Notes: a model not told the origin generated them from the sequence alone. Shown: positions 31,136-43,132, counted from the first letter of the stretch. The stretch: 64,000 nucleotides of DNA from Salisapilia sapeloensis (GCA_023334545.1 JAADVB010000044.1:33102-97101), one strand, 5' to 3'. Translations and numbers: made by a program.

Positions 31136-33870
31136 GCAACAAAACTTTCATTTTAACTCTCCAGTTTGGAGATCATCTCCCGCGTGTCGATGGATCTGCT
31201 GGATGGGAGGGCACAATGGAGTATGTGTTAGCTTTAACGGGAATAAAAGAAGAAAACCATCGCTTTGTATTCGATGCCAAATTGCCAGTTTATCATTTAT
31301 GCGTTCTCTAGCTCCATAGTTGTATGGAAATTGCTCAATCTTTTTGGTGAAAGGTTCATGGGGTACCAGGGTGATGGAGCTGTTGAAGGAAAGTCATCTG
31401 GTGGGAAAGCATCTTCTAGATATCATGACGTCATCTTCTTTCTGATTTCTTTGACGCCATCGTGTTCTGTTTTGTCTTGCTGGTCAGTTTCAGCCAGTAG
31501 ATTGGAGTTCTGGTGGGGAACGCTCGCAAGAAACCTCGTCGAAGATAGATGATCGACTGGATATGCAACCATGTATAGATTTATTTATATAGAAACCTGG
31601 ATGCTAATCGCGAGCACCATAAAAGTGTGCGTTATGGTAACGAGGATGTATCTCATCAAGTATCCGTGGATTCTGCTTTGTAGATTTGTTGGCGTAGGAA
31701 TTGGGAAGCTAGTCGATTGAAGTGCATCTATGCAATGCAGTTGACTAACTAGACGAGATGCCAAAGCTGTATCGCTCGTACAGATATCAAATTAGAGGTG
31801 CCAAGGGGGATAAAGTAGTCAGATGGACAAGAAGAGTAAGAAGCCGTGTTTGCGTTGAGTATCGATTCAGCATAATTGTGATATCATAGTTTGTAGTTCT
31901 ATTCATGATAATCGAATCGACAAACTCTGCACTCGTTGAGAATAGCCGGTTTTGCTTTACCACTTGCCATTGGAAACCTAACGTATCACTTCAATTTATC
32001 TTTCTCCCATTTTATCGATTGCATGAGCGAGTGCTCTGTACTACCAACGGAGATGCACATTCATTTCCTTGGTCTATATCTGTCATCGTCTTGGATGCAA
32101 TCATGAGAAATCGATCTTCGGGAAGCCTTCAAGCCACGCCTGGTGCTCGAAGTGTGCACATTTGAAAAAGCGCGCGAAAGACTTGGTGAGCTCTTTGCTT
32201 TACTTGCGCTAGTGAGCTCTTCGCTACTATTTCGGAACAGGCATAGTACAGTGGTGGGCGAAATAATTGAGCGATATTTGTGACTCGCACTGTACTCCGT
32301 CCCACTGAAATGGCGAAGAGCTCAATAGCGCAAGTGAATCGAATGCAGCTTCAATCTTAATGATTTCCGACGATCAACTACGATATACACCGTGCTATTT
32401 CCCGTCAAAGCTTGACCGAGGGGTGGACGATATACGTGAATAGGCATGGGAAGTAAAGTAGCGATGTAAGAGTAGGACGACCCGCCAAAGACTTGGACAT
32501 TGACTTTTATCACAGTTTCTGAATGTTTGCTCATATAAAGCCTTGAATGACTTGCATTTTACACGAGTATCCGCTCAACACGGTCTGAGAGGTTTTCGCT
32601 AAAGGGATTATTTTGAAGGAAGATGAGACAGTTGAATTGCTGCATCAAATAGATTATTTGTTGTCTAATATGAGCAGAGCGGTGGTGGTAAAGTATATAC
32701 ACACTGTTGATCTCGTTGATATGGTCACCACAGCTTGATTGAAAGCAATAGGCGGATACCTGTCGGAGCAATATTTGATATCAATTCCAACTAGACTAAA
32801 ACGAATCTGTACACAACTATTTGTTAGGCTGCGAATTACTTGTTTGCTATTCTGTTGCTTGCTTTAGATCTTAGATACCTGCCTTGTACATTCTGTGACT
32901 TGTGGTTATATTTCTGAAAGTGATCATTATAAGCATACGATGGCAAGCCTACCTTGTTAGTTTTGTTCCTTTTGCCTGAGAAGAAAGAAAGCCAAGCTGC
33001 AATGTCAAGAGTATAGACTCACAAAAGTTATACCTGTTAATTAGAAACTTTGAAAGACATGAAAGAGTACATTCCTTAGAGCGGTACCCCGATCCTGCAA
33101 TCTATGCCTACTACTTCGTAAAGTCTGATCCTACTCTCGCAATCTGCTTAAAGAAGCAGCTTTCGTAAAGCTACATGGAATCGATTCGTGTCCGCTCCAA
33201 TCGAGCTTTGCTTTGTATCCAAATTGAAATTTTCTAGTCGTGCGATAGTCACGAGTGTAGAAGTTTCTATTACCTCTCGATGCTCTTTCGTATCACATAT
33301 ACTGTTGCTTTGTTTCTTGCTATTCGCCTCCGTCGTCGCTTATAGTTGCAATGATATCATTTACGGTAAAATTCTTGCCTTTGCAAAAGACCTCCACAGC
33401 ACTTCCTACCTTTTTAATAGCTCATTTCTATTCTTATTCCTAGGCCCACATTGACTAAAAACCCTAGACCAGGGCTACTATCTCAATGATTGCTCTTACC
33501 ATCAGTCTGGACACTACCTTGGATCGAGTGACTCGATGTAGCCATTCGAGTCCAAGTGATACACAAGAATGTTTTGACAACGATGCTAATTTCATTGAAG
33601 GGCAAATCGATCATCGCAACCATAGTCTATCTAAATGCTAGCAGCAAGATATGCATCCACAAATCCCATCCGTACAATTTTCTTGTCGAAAGATAGCCAT
33701 CTTGATCATCGGTATAGTAGCCCGTCCAAACTATCGATGGAAAAACAATTAAGGTTGATTCCAATGCATACAAATCGACTACCAGTTCGTGAACATCTTT
33801 GTTACTTTTGACTTCACTTGAGTATATCAAGGTTTCGCTTCTCGAGAGAACACGGTGACGTTGCGTAAGA
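31136..33870. other. Gene-poor 2.7-kb intergenic region
   Basis: No convincing gene is seen. The open frames at 31265-31552, 31905-32165 and 33188-33454 lack domains, signal peptides of clear quality, or splice support. The DNA is more AT-rich than its surroundings, and the first part will include the eEF2 3' untranslated region. A 139-bp inverted-repeat structure lies at 32200-32338. The last 200 bp should hold the promoter of the ankyrin-PH-RING gene. Confidence 0.5.
32200..32338. repeat. Inverted repeat with Tc1/mariner-like ends inside
   Basis: Outer arms of about 25 bp (32200-32224 and 32313-32338) are near-perfect inverted copies: ACTTGCGCTAGTGAGCTCTT against the reverse complement of AGAGCTCAATAGCGCAAGT. 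Inside them, a 44-bp core at 32249-32292 begins CAGTG and ends CACTG with TA directly outside each end. The left core end reads CAGTGGTGGGCGAAATAATT, which resembles Tc1/mariner terminal sequences. No transposase is present, so this is at most a short non-autonomous remnant. Confidence 0.5.
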
Positions 33871-35138
33871 ATGACCGACTTGTTCAAGGCTGTGAAGACG
33901 AGGGATGCCAAGCGCGTGCAGGAGCTACTGCAAGATCCTGCCGTCGCATCGAGTGTAAATACGCTTCACCCGACTAAAAAACTGTCTCCTCTCATGAGAG
34001 CATGCAAATCGAGTCCATCCAAAGAAATCATTCGCTCCTTGCTAAACGCAGGTGCTGACCCGAATCTAACGGACGAGAGTCGTCATCGCAATACAGCACT
34101 ACACTATGCCTGTCGCTGTAATGCGATGGAGGCGATCGAAGCTCTGCTTGACGGTGGAGCTAGCCCTTTCGTGCTCAATGCTAAAGGGCATAGCCCCACG
34201 GATGCCGCTCGACTTGTCGGACTATGGCAGGCGGCTACTGCTGCCAGTCGTCCAACTTTCTGCTACGGAGCCTGGGTAACTATCCGATACGGCCGACTGT
34301 TGTACTCTTGGAAACGTCGTTGGTGCGCTCTCCATCGGACGCAGATGGCCGACATGCCCTACGAGCTCATTGTGTACACCGGACCATCGCAAGGTCCGAT
34401 TAAAGATCTTGTGTTTATTCCGTCCGATGCCAAGTTGCTCAAAGAAGAAGTTGAGTCGGAAGATGCGCGTAAAAGCCGTCCGGTTGCTAGTTTCTCTCGT
34501 CCTGCAGTGTGGATAAACCCCATGGATCAGCACTTTTCAAGAGATTCGACGGTCACTCAACGGGGTAGCTCCAAAGACTTTGTGTTCGCCGTCGAAACGA
34601 TCCCTGACCTTCGCGAATGGCTTGAAGCAATGAGAGCTGCAGGTCAAGCGGCAGCCCCGCTCGCTTCCATCGTTCAGACAACGAATCAAGAGGATCCACC
34701 GATGGTATCTATAACGTCAAATGGGCCCAAAAGTGGTGCAGACATGAGTAACCAGTCGCCACAGCCTTCTGCCCCACTTGCTGAAGCAGTCCACTCGTCA
34801 TCCATGGGCAATGTGCGTCAACAAGCACAACGTAGTGCACGTCCACCTCGAGCGACTAGTAGTGCTCCAGAGGTGCTAACGACAGCTTCTGTGCCTCGAC
34901 AGGTTCCTCCTCGTGGTGAATGCGTCGTATGCCTTGACGCGATGAGAAACGCTGTACGTCTTTACCCATGATATCCTAAAGTTATATAAACTCATGCAAC
35001 TCGATCTAGATCTGTCTCCCTTGTGGCCACATCGCTGGATGCTACACTTGTTTGACAGCTCTATCAGGTCACCATGAAAAGTCCTGTCCAATCTGTCGTC
35101 AACGACTTGAATCCGTCGCGCGTGTGTACGACTGCTAA
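33871..35138 (+). CDS. Ankyrin repeat, PH-like and C-terminal RING finger protein (putative E3 ligase)
   Basis: Two exons (33871-34953, 35010-35138), 56-nt intron, about 403 residues. N-terminal ankyrin repeats (about 5-115; LSPLMRACKSSPSKEIIRSLLNAGADPN, NTALHYACRCNAMEAIEALLDGGASP) are followed by a pleckstrin-homology-like region (about 130-255; GRLLYSWKRRWCALH and a closing helix LREWLEAMRAAG). A Ser/Pro/Ala-rich linker leads to a C3HC4 RING: CVVCLDAMRNA before the intron, then CLPCGHIAGCYTC and CPICRQR after it. The spliced RING has all eight ligands, so ubiquitin ligase activity is likely, with the PH part possibly directing it to membranes and the ankyrins to a substrate. Substrate and family are unknown. 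It converges on RRP12 with a 71-bp gap. Confidence 0.8.
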
Positions 35139-35209
35139 TCTCTTTTCCAAGCGTCGAAATCCAAATTGAAATGCATTTCCTTTAAAACCAAAAAGTCTAC
35201 CTGTTGTCT

Positions 35210-38200
35210 CTACTTGCGGTTCTTCCTCCGCTTGCCTACGCTGTTGCTGTAGTGCGCCACTGCCGACCGCTTGTTGCGCTTTGCCATGAGCTTCGGGTCC
35301 AACGGAATGTACGCATAAGGCTCGAGCTTGCCCTTCTTCTTCATATCACCAGACGCCTTCTTCGATCGGAACTCCTTGCCGAGCTCAGACTGGTCGTCCT
35401 TGCCACGCTTACGCTTGTTGTTACCGTTCTGTCCGAGTCCCATCTTCTCGAGCTGGGCAGCAACATCTCCCTTGACCTTGGCATCGTCTTCTTCATCCTC
35501 CTCATCTTCCATCTCCTGATCATCTCCTGGGATGATCATACGTCCATCCTTGGCAGTTTGCAGCTCTCCCATGTCATCGTCACTCGAGTCGTCATGGTCG
35601 CCAGCGGTGTGGATGTTGCGCACAGCGGCATTCGTGTCGAGGAAGTCGACGATGTCGTCGTCGTTCTCCTGGATGACCTTGCCTTTGCTGTGCAGTCTCT
35701 CCTTTTGTCGCTTCAAAGCTTGCTTCACATCTTCCTCGTCGCCTTCGTCATCCGAATCGGCCATGAAGTCTTCGAACGAGTCGCCCTTCTTATGCTGTTC
35801 ACGTGCCTCAGCCTTCTTCTTCGCTTCACGCTCCTTGGTCTTCTTAATGTGCTTAATAAGAGCACGGTCATCCGCCGGCACAAGTTCTGCCACTTCTTCG
35901 TAGCTGAACTTGCGGCACAGCTTGCTCAGAATGACACGCGTCTTTGCTCGGAAACGATTTTTGCTCTCTCCAACCCACACGAGCAGTCCATTCACCATGT
36001 CTGGTAAGAAAGCACGAAGCTCCTTGACAGGTAGGAGTGCGATCCCGAGCTTCATGAAGCCAATGACACTCTTAATGACTTCACGTGCCTTTTCATGCAG
36101 CAACATGAGGACGGTCTTCAAGAGCTGTGGCATCATGTTGCGAATGACCTGAGCGTCTAGCTCCGATTCCGATCGTCCGTACTCGAATACGAGACGACTG
36201 AGGCAGATGACGGAAGCACTACGCATGTGTGGCGTACGTGCAGCGAGACCACCGAGCACCATTTGCATGTACTCGGACAGACCACTCTCCGGCTTTTGGA
36301 TACGCATGAGCTCAGCCATGGCTAGAAGGAGACCAAAGGCAGCTTCACGAGCTTTGCCGTTAGCTTCCTTCGTGCACAGCATCACTTCACCCACGAGGTT
36401 GGGTACTAACTCATCGATGTTCACATCGTTCACGGACTGGAGGGCTGTGATCAAGTGCACGAGGCAGCGTAGACGCATCTTCTTGGCTGGTACAGAGCAA
36501 GTGAGCAACGAAGCACAGACGGCCTCCGTCATGTCCGTCAAGTTCTCTTGCTGGCCGAGGAAGGATGGGTGGGTGTCGCAGATGGCAACAAGTGCTGCAT
36601 ACGAGCGCTTCTGCATGCCAGCGTCACGATCATCCACGAGGTATGGCTTAATGACACGGTACAGTAAGCTCACACTGGCCTCATCCATGTGCTCGAGCAA
36701 AGCCACTGCCAAGTTCAATTGTGTGTGGGCACTACGAAGGTGAGAGGCGTCCTTTTCAGCTTCCGTTGCATCCTGCAAGAGCTTCTGGACGATCTTTTTG
36801 AACATCGAAGACACGAAGGCAGACTCCGCGAGAGACGCAAAGCCTTCGATCGTGTCCAAAAGGACTTTGGCACTGTCCGCTTGCTTTTCCGGATCAATCT
36901 CCTCTACGTACGAAGTGAGAAGAGGAAGGTAACGGCTGGCGTACTTTGACAGTGCAGCACGATCACGCTGGAGTTTGGCTTCATCCTCGATAGCGTTGTC
37001 AGTCGTGTCGTCATCTTCGTCCTCATCTTCGTGACCACGCGAGACGGACTTTGTGCGCTTCACAAGTGCCTGGAGTCCACGACAGACGATCAGTCGGAGC
37101 TCTGGGTATCGCTGGTCAGCCATGGCGTTTGCCAACAGCTTGGCAATGGACTTGAAGCTCTCGTCAATGTCCTCTGCGTGCATGCAGACGCTGGGGAACA
37201 AGGCCCAGAGCTGCATGGACAAGGCTTGCAGACGCTTTGCCTCGAGCGGAGATGTGCTCTCATGACGAGACTTGGACTCGCAGTCTTTCGCGAGTGGTAG
37301 CACGTGTTTGATGAAGAAGGACAAGCGTGTAGATGGTGCGTCCTTTAAAGCGTCACGGAGAACAGGTAGTAGCCATCTCTTCTTTTCACTAACGACATCT
37401 TGCGGATGGGAAAGAGAGATGAGGGAAAGGAACGTTTCCGGTCCAATAGCCACGACGGCGGAGCTTACGACTTGCTCAAAGAGTTTCTCCCAGTCGCTTG
37501 CACTGCTATTACCCGTCTGTGGCATTTGCTCGGACGTTTCGTGGAGTTCACAGGCAGTGACGATGATATTGTCAAGCGCAGGGTGACTTGCTTCCTGGTA
37601 GACCGAGAAGAGGTCCGCTAGCATGGAGAAGACCTGGTTCCAAGCACCTTGGAAACGAAGCGACATGAGACTCTGGAGAGACGTGAGCACTCGATTGATA
37701 TCCGTTGTGGCGTGTTGGGATTGCAACATGTCTGGCGGAAGACACTCGGACAAGAGCGACAGCAAGCTGGCGCATGCTTGCTTGTGAACACGCTTCTGTT
37801 CATTCTCGAGATGAGCACAGATGCTACCGACGACACGAGGTAGTAGCGAGCGCGATGTGGAAGCATCCGAGAGATGGACGCGTGTGAGGCATGATGACAA
37901 GATGCGAACGACCGAAATGGCGACTGGAGCGTCGTGAACTGTGGGCTTGTCAGCGTTCAGCACGCCGTTCAAGATAGCCATGGATGTTTTCAAAGGGAAA
38001 TCGGCATGCTCAGACGTTGTGACGGCCTGCAGTGCATCATATGTGACGACGCGTAGCGTGGGCGCGGACGCATCGAGGTACTTTAGTAGCTTGTCTACCA
38101 GTGATCCGATGACCTTGGCGTGAAGCAACGGTAGTGCCGACTTTAAGAAGGCAATGAAGAGGACTAGTCTGCTCTCGTCCTTGCCTGTAGCCGAGTCCAA

Positions 38201-38855
38201 GACGCTGGACGCAAAGGACGCAATGTGCTTGGACAGCGCATCCGGACGGTTGGCTGTCTCGGTAACATGCTCCGACAGGATGTCCGTCGTCCACTTCTGA
38301 CCGACTTTGCGGACCTTTGGACGACTGTCAGTGGCTAGTGAGAGTAACAACGTGAAGGCACGTAGGACTTCTGGTCGAGACCAGACGTCGTTGGATGGTT
38401 CCAACGCCATGAGCGTTTGACCAAGGCACGAACTGGCAGAGCGTAGTAGAGCATTGTCTCCTTCCGCTTCTTGAATGACGTTCATAAGAAGACTGGCAAT
38501 GTTGGAGAACTTGGAGCGCAAGACGGCAGGAGGTACGGATGGCAGCACCATTGATAGCAAGGTCGTGAGTTCCTGCTGGTGAGAGCCTGAAGCTGATTCG
38601 AGTGCCGTCATGAGTGCTGCAAAGTACTCTGTGGGCGTAATAGCACGAGTGTCGCGAGCATTTGCGCCTGCACCTTTGCCTCGCTGTTCGAAAATCACAT
38701 CGGTGATGGCACTGAGCACAACATTGAGCTATTATAGATAGAATTAGAAGCTGCAATGCATAGCAAGTAGACACAAGATCTGGAGCAAGTACCTTGGCTT
38801 TCTGAGGATGGTTGCCACCGGCGTGGCGGCGTAGTTCCGCATACGGGTCGGCCAT
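35210..38855 (-). CDS. RRP12: RRP12-like ribosome biogenesis HEAT protein
   Basis: Two exons (38793-38855, 35210-38728), 64-nt intron, about 1193 residues. The short first exon (MADPYAELRRHAGG...KAK) joins in frame to LNVVLSAITDVIFEQRG. The body is a string of HEAT-like helices with NUC173-type sequence, including GVARTPHMRSASVICLSRLVFEYG-like AARTPHMRSASVICLSRLV and KAREVIKSVIGFMKLGIALLP. The C-terminal 200 residues are charged: acidic clusters (DSDDEGDEEDVK, MEDEEDEEDDAK) and a basic end (KRRKNRK) that looks nucleolar. RRP12 proteins bind pre-ribosomes and Ran and help export both subunits from the nucleus. It starts divergently from the GT8 gene across 132 bp. Confidence 0.85.
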
Positions 38856-38987
38856 CGCGATGTCTCTCAAATGGCTGGATGGCCAACAGTTCCAGTATCA
38901 GATGAGTTACCTTCGCGCAACCTGATGTGAATAGATAACATAAGTCGGTGCCTCTACTCTCGTTGTTCACGTTCGGTAGACAATCCC

Positions 38988-40565
38988 ATGAACTCCCTAC
39001 CACTTGTACGAAGATGGCAGGTCATAGCAATGCTTATAGCCCTGCTATCGTTCCTCCAGGCCAGTCCTTTAGCACAGGAAGTGGCGAAACCAAGTTATCA
39101 GGCTCGACATGCAAATGACCCAGGACCACGGAGCCGTTTTGCCTACGTAACGGTCCATTACGAAGGCACATCGCGTGATCCAGAGTATGTGTTGGGTATC
39201 CAAGTGTTGATTCAGAGCCTACGGTTGTCTGGAACGCCACATGATGTGGTCGTGCTGGCGTCAGACTCGGTGTCTGCCGAATCCAAGCGGCGCTTTCGAT
39301 CCATGGGCTGCCGCGTCTTGGACGTCAGCAATATCGCCAATCCGTTCGTGGGCAATACGCTTGTGAACAAGAACTTTATCTTTACACTCAACAAATTGCA
39401 TGTGTGGAATTTGCTCGAGTACGAGCGCGTCGTGTATCTTGATGCAGATAACGTCGTAGTCCGCAATGCTGATGAACTCTTCTCTTGTGGTCGCTTCTGT
39501 GCTGTCTTTATGAATCCCTGTCATTTCCACACCGGACTTCTCGTCGTAACTCCAGACGCGAACGAGTACAATCGATTGCTTCAATCGCTTAATCACTCCC
39601 AATCGTTCGATGGAGCAGATCAAGGCTTTCTGTCGCACATGTACTCGCAAGCACTGCGCTCTGCCCCGCTCTTCAATCCGAATAAAATGCAGATACAGTC
39701 CAAGGACGAATTGCCGCCCGGTATGCGTCTACCAGTCGGCTACAATATCAACCACAAGTACTTTTACGAACAGTATCACTGGAAACTGTTTTATCTACAC
39801 CACTTTGCCTCCATGACGTCTCCCGTGAGTCCAGTGCTTGTGGTCGTAGAGTCTGCGAGACCCATCCCAGCACTCACGATCGGTTTCCCGATGGCTCCAG
39901 TGCTTAAGCCATGGTACTGGTGGGCTTGCTACTTTATGGACTTGCATACAGTCTGGCAAGACATTCGTGCAACGCTTCCGTTATCGCAGGAAAAATATGC
40001 CATCCAAGAGGCTGGGCGAACACTCCTACGGTTTTCCATAGCACTTGCAGTACTTACCGGTGTGCTCTACGCGTTCAAACTGACGCTGCCAATGCATCGC
40101 CTCCGAGAAAAATGTCAGAACATGGCTATGCGGAATAATAAGCGGACTCGGCGATACTATATGCTCTTCCGAGTTGCACTCGTGCTCATCACGATGCGGC
40201 TGGCTCCTGTTGGCGTCCACCCTCTAGCTCCTATTAGCTATGGGTACGCCCTGACGATCTTTATGGACGTCTTTTTGCTCATCTACGTTGCCTGTGTAAT
40301 CTCGAACTTTTGGTGTCCAGCGACACATATCAATATGCCACCTGTCCTCTATGTACACAAATTCTGGGGTTACGTTGGTGTGAGTGTCTTGGTCGACTGG
40401 TTCGTCGTCTGGGTCGCGTCCTGGTCGATCTTTCCAAATATCATCATACGGTTCATTTTCATGATCCTGTCACTCGTATTGTGTGGCATGTGGCAAGTTG
40501 CTTTCTTCCGACTAAGTCTTGATGCTGAGTACGGTGGTAAGAAAGAACGCTTGCGTAGTCTGTAG
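38988..40565 (+). CDS. GT8-family glycosyltransferase with C-terminal membrane helices
   Basis: One exon, 525 residues. A signal-peptide-like N-terminus (VIAMLIALLSFLQASPLAQ) precedes a family 8 glycosyltransferase domain: FAYVTVHYEGTSRDPEYVLGIQVLIQSLR, LNKLHVWNLLEYERVVYLDADNVVV with the DxD metal site near residue 150-152, NPCHFHTGLLVVTPD, and DGADQGFLSHMY. After residue about 300 there are roughly five hydrophobic segments (from about 335 to 515). This layout, GT8 plus a multi-helix C-terminal membrane region, is that of plant PGSIP6/IPUT1, an inositol phosphorylceramide glucuronosyltransferase of the Golgi, rather than of glycogenin. The donor and acceptor are inferences only. Expected location is the secretory pathway with the catalytic part in the lumen. 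Confidence 0.78.
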   Translation: MNSLPLVRRWQVIAMLIALLSFLQASPLAQEVAKPSYQARHANDPGPRSRFAYVTVHYEGTSRDPEYVLGIQVLIQSLRLSGTPHDVVVLASDSVSAESKRRFRSMGCRVLDVSNIANPFVGNTLVNKNFIFTLNKLHVWNLLEYERVVYLDADNVVVRNADELFSCGRFCAVFMNPCHFHTGLLVVTPDANEYNRLLQSLNHSQSFDGADQGFLSHMYSQALRSAPLFNPNKMQIQSKDELPPGMRLPVGYNINHKYFYEQYHWKLFYLHHFASMTSPVSPVLVVVESARPIPALTIGFPMAPVLKPWYWWACYFMDLHTVWQDIRATLPLSQEKYAIQEAGRTLLRFSIALAVLTGVLYAFKLTLPMHRLREKCQNMAMRNNKRTRRYYMLFRVALVLITMRLAPVGVHPLAPISYGYALTIFMDVFLLIYVACVISNFWCPATHINMPPVLYVHKFWGYVGVSVLVDWFVVWVASWSIFPNIIIRFIFMILSLVLCGMWQVAFFRLSLDAEYGGKKERLRSL

Positions 40566-40635
40566 GCAAAGGGAGAGCAAGTAAAGGAGAAAATAGAATA
40601 GTATTTATTTTCTCGCTGCGGTCACGCGCTTTTGT

Positions 40636-42550
40636 TCAACCTGGGACCGACCACACTCGATAAGTGCAGTCGGAGCCAGAGGAAGCTAGTAGACGGTCTT
40701 CTGCGTCAAACGCCACCGACTGTCAGTGAAGAAGAGTGTTAACTAGATAGGTGATATTGATATAAGAGTAAGGTTACCTGAACAGGTCCGTTGTGTGCCT
40801 TGAGCTCTGATATCAACTCTTGGCTCTGTACGTCAAAGAGTTTGATACTTCCATCATCGCTTGCCGCAGCGATTACTTGTCCACTACGGTCGAACGTGAG
40901 GCTGTTCAGTGGATGTTGGCCTCCGTCCATCGTAGTTCTCTCAGCCACCATGCGTACATCCCACACTTTGACAACGCCATCCGCATCACAGGTTGCCAAT
41001 GCATCGCCTGTTAGAGTAAATCGCACGTTATTGCATGCATTTTGATGCCCGTAAAAGGTTTGAACGCATAGTCCCGATCGTAGATCCCAAATGGATACCG
41101 TCTTATCTCCTGATGCTGATGCAAAGTTGGCGGTGAAAGGCTGGAAAGCGACGCTGTTGACCGAGTCTACGTGTCCACGGAACGTCTTGCGTACTCGTCC
41201 GGTCTTCAAGTCCCACAGCTTACAAGTGTGATCCATGGATGCACTGATGAGAAAGTCTCCTTCATGGTGGAACGCAGTTTCCCAGACCGGATGCGCGTGG
41301 TCACTCATCGTGAGACAGCAGGAAGCACCGACAAAGTCCCACATTTTAATCGAGTTATCACCAGAAGCTGTTGCCAAGTGCGTCCCTTTTGGATGGAACT
41401 GCACATCAGCAATCCAGCTACGATGTCCTTCTCCGCTCATCACAAGTTCACATTGAGGAAGTGACCAGAGTTTCCACGTCTGGTCATCGGATGCTGTCGC
41501 CAATAGCGAATTCTTCGGATGGAATGCGACGTTGGCAATTGAGTTCGTGTGTGCCTGGCATGTCTTGGACAGCTCCATTCGTTGTGCATCTACCCGATCG
41601 AACTGCTTGTCCAAATAAGGATTCGTGCTTGCTTCAGCTGGTAACCTCGTGTCTGAAGCTGCTGAGATGGCACTCGCCGTTGGAGACGAACCTTTGCTCT
41701 TTTTCTTGTTGGATGCAGCTGATGAGGTGTTTATTTGAGCTTTGGCCTTTGCTTTTGCCCTCGTTGACGAATTCACGTGTGCAGGAGCGCCATCGATTGC
41801 AGCCAATTGCGTTTGCAGTGCCTCCGCCTTGGCCACTTGTCGATCGCGTTCCAGTCGCATGAGCATCTTTTCTTTCATGGCTGACTCGTACTTGGCCTTG
41901 AGTTCCTGTAGCAAAGGCTCGTACGCTGTCACGTGCTTCTCCAGCCTTCGAATCTTGGTCAGTAACGTCTCCTTCTCCTGCTGAACACGAAGGTGATGCA
42001 TCTTGTGTGTATCACGCTGCTGTCGAAACTTGTCCCAAGTTCCCTTTGCCTTCTCTGTCAACGACCGTGCGACCTCAAGCTGTTGCTGTAGCTCCTGTAC
42101 TTGTTGATTGAGTGCTTGATTAGCAGTGTAGATGTCCGGAACGACGCCAACTTCTTCCTTACGAAGTTTGCCCTTGGTATCAAGTTCTGCCCATTCCCGT
42201 TTGAACGTGTCTAACGTCTTGCTCATTCCGGTTTTAATCAAAAAGCCGCGCAAGAACTCATCGAGTGGAGGAGCTCGACCTTGAGACCGGAGACGAGGTA
42301 ATGTTGTCACCGACGTCTGGTTCGACTCACTCTTTTTAGGTCGATGAGCTTTTTCCTCGGAAGTCGAGTGAGAAGACGTAGCGACTTTGTCAAGCGTATG
42401 GAAGGCTGAGTCCAAGTCATCGTCGTCATCGTCGTCATCTAGTCCAAGTGCAGCACTATCAATCGCGTTGTACTCAAAGTCTTCATCATCGTCATCATCG
42501 GACAACTCAACCCTTTCCAATTGCACCAGTTCCTCCGTCGCTTGTGCCAT
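40636..42550 (-). CDS. SPAG16: SPAG16/PF20-like axonemal WD40 protein
   Basis: Two exons (40778-42550 and 40636-40719), 58-nt intron, about 618 residues. After an acidic N-terminus, a LisH-like segment (DEFLRGFLIKTGMSKTLDTFKREW) and VGVVPDIYTANQ lead into a long coiled coil (about 160-270) with AKGTWDKFRQQRD and ESAMKEKMLMRLERDRQVAK, which is the PF20 signature. Seven WD40 repeats follow (about 325-618), the last completed only by the small second exon (SVAFDAEDRLLASSGSD...VWS). PF20 bridges the C1 and C2 microtubules of the axonemal central pair and is needed for flagellar beating. Together with TTC29 it points to motile zoospores. Its 3' end converges on the GT8 gene, 70 bp apart. Confidence 0.9.
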
Positions 42551-42688
42551 CTTTTATCAATCGGAGTTTCATACACATATAACATATTTATATCCGCAAG
42601 ACGCAAAAGCTCAGGTTGATTTTAAAAATAGGAGATCAAAAGTATCTTGTTATTTCCCAAACTTCCGTATCTAATGGTAAGATCAGGT

Positions 42689-43132
42689 TTAGACGGAGTG
42701 GCTGAATTGAGCGTCCTGCTTGCACTGGTTGAACTGGTCCAAGTAGAACTGGCACGAACTGATGTCGTTCATGTTGTTGTTCAGGCACTCGAGGAACTGC
42801 TTCTGATCGGTCACGCACATCTCTTCCGGGTTGCGCTGGGCAGGCTGCTGCTGCTGCTGCTGGGCCGGTTGAGCCTCCTCAGTCGGAGCGGCTTCGCTGC
42901 TTCCACCAAACGAGCCGGCAACGGCACCGACAGCGCGGTGGGCAATGGCACTACCAGTACCGAAGGCCATACCTTGGGCAATGGTGCCCATCAGACCACT
43001 GCCCATGCTTTCTTGACGAGCAGGCTGGGCAGGCGGGGCAGCACTCTGCTTAGGAGCAGGGGCAGGTGCCTTCTTTCGCTGCGGCGGTGCAGGCGCAGCA
43101 CGACGGTTTCCTCCTCCACGAGAACGTCCCAT
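42689..43132 (-). CDS. CHCHD2: CHCHD2/CHCHD10-like twin CX9C protein
   Basis: One exon, 147 residues. The N-terminal third is basic and Ala/Pro-rich (MGRSRGGGNRRAAPAPPQRKK), a central Gly/Ala segment (GLMGTIAQGMAFGTGSAIAHRAVGAV) is the conserved hydrophobic patch of the CHCHD2/10/MIX17 family, and the C-terminal CHCH domain has two exact CX9C motifs (CVTDQKQFLEC and CQFYLDQFNQC). A short poly-Gln run lies between them and the Gly patch. Such proteins enter the mitochondrial intermembrane space, are oxidised by MIA40, and support cristae and respiratory complexes. Length matches the family. A 356-bp gap separates its start from the divergent cyclin B gene. Confidence 0.9.
   Translation of the reverse strand: MGRSRGGGNRRAAPAPPQRKKAPAPAPKQSAAPPAQPARQESMGSGLMGTIAQGMAFGTGSAIAHRAVGAVAGSFGGSSEAAPTEEAQPAQQQQQQPAQRNPEEMCVTDQKQFLECLNNNMNDISSCQFYLDQFNQCKQDAQFSHSV

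Noticed and set aside
33188..33454. 88-codon frame with a hydrophobic stretch in the gene-poor region, considered as a secreted effector
   Set aside because: No initiating ATG at its start, no clean signal peptide and no RxLR, LFLAK or CHxC-type motif.
35204..36007. 267-codon hydrophobic frame opposite the RRP12 C-terminus
   Set aside because: The Leu/Val richness comes from reading Asp/Glu/Lys-rich codons backwards; it lies entirely within a conserved exon.
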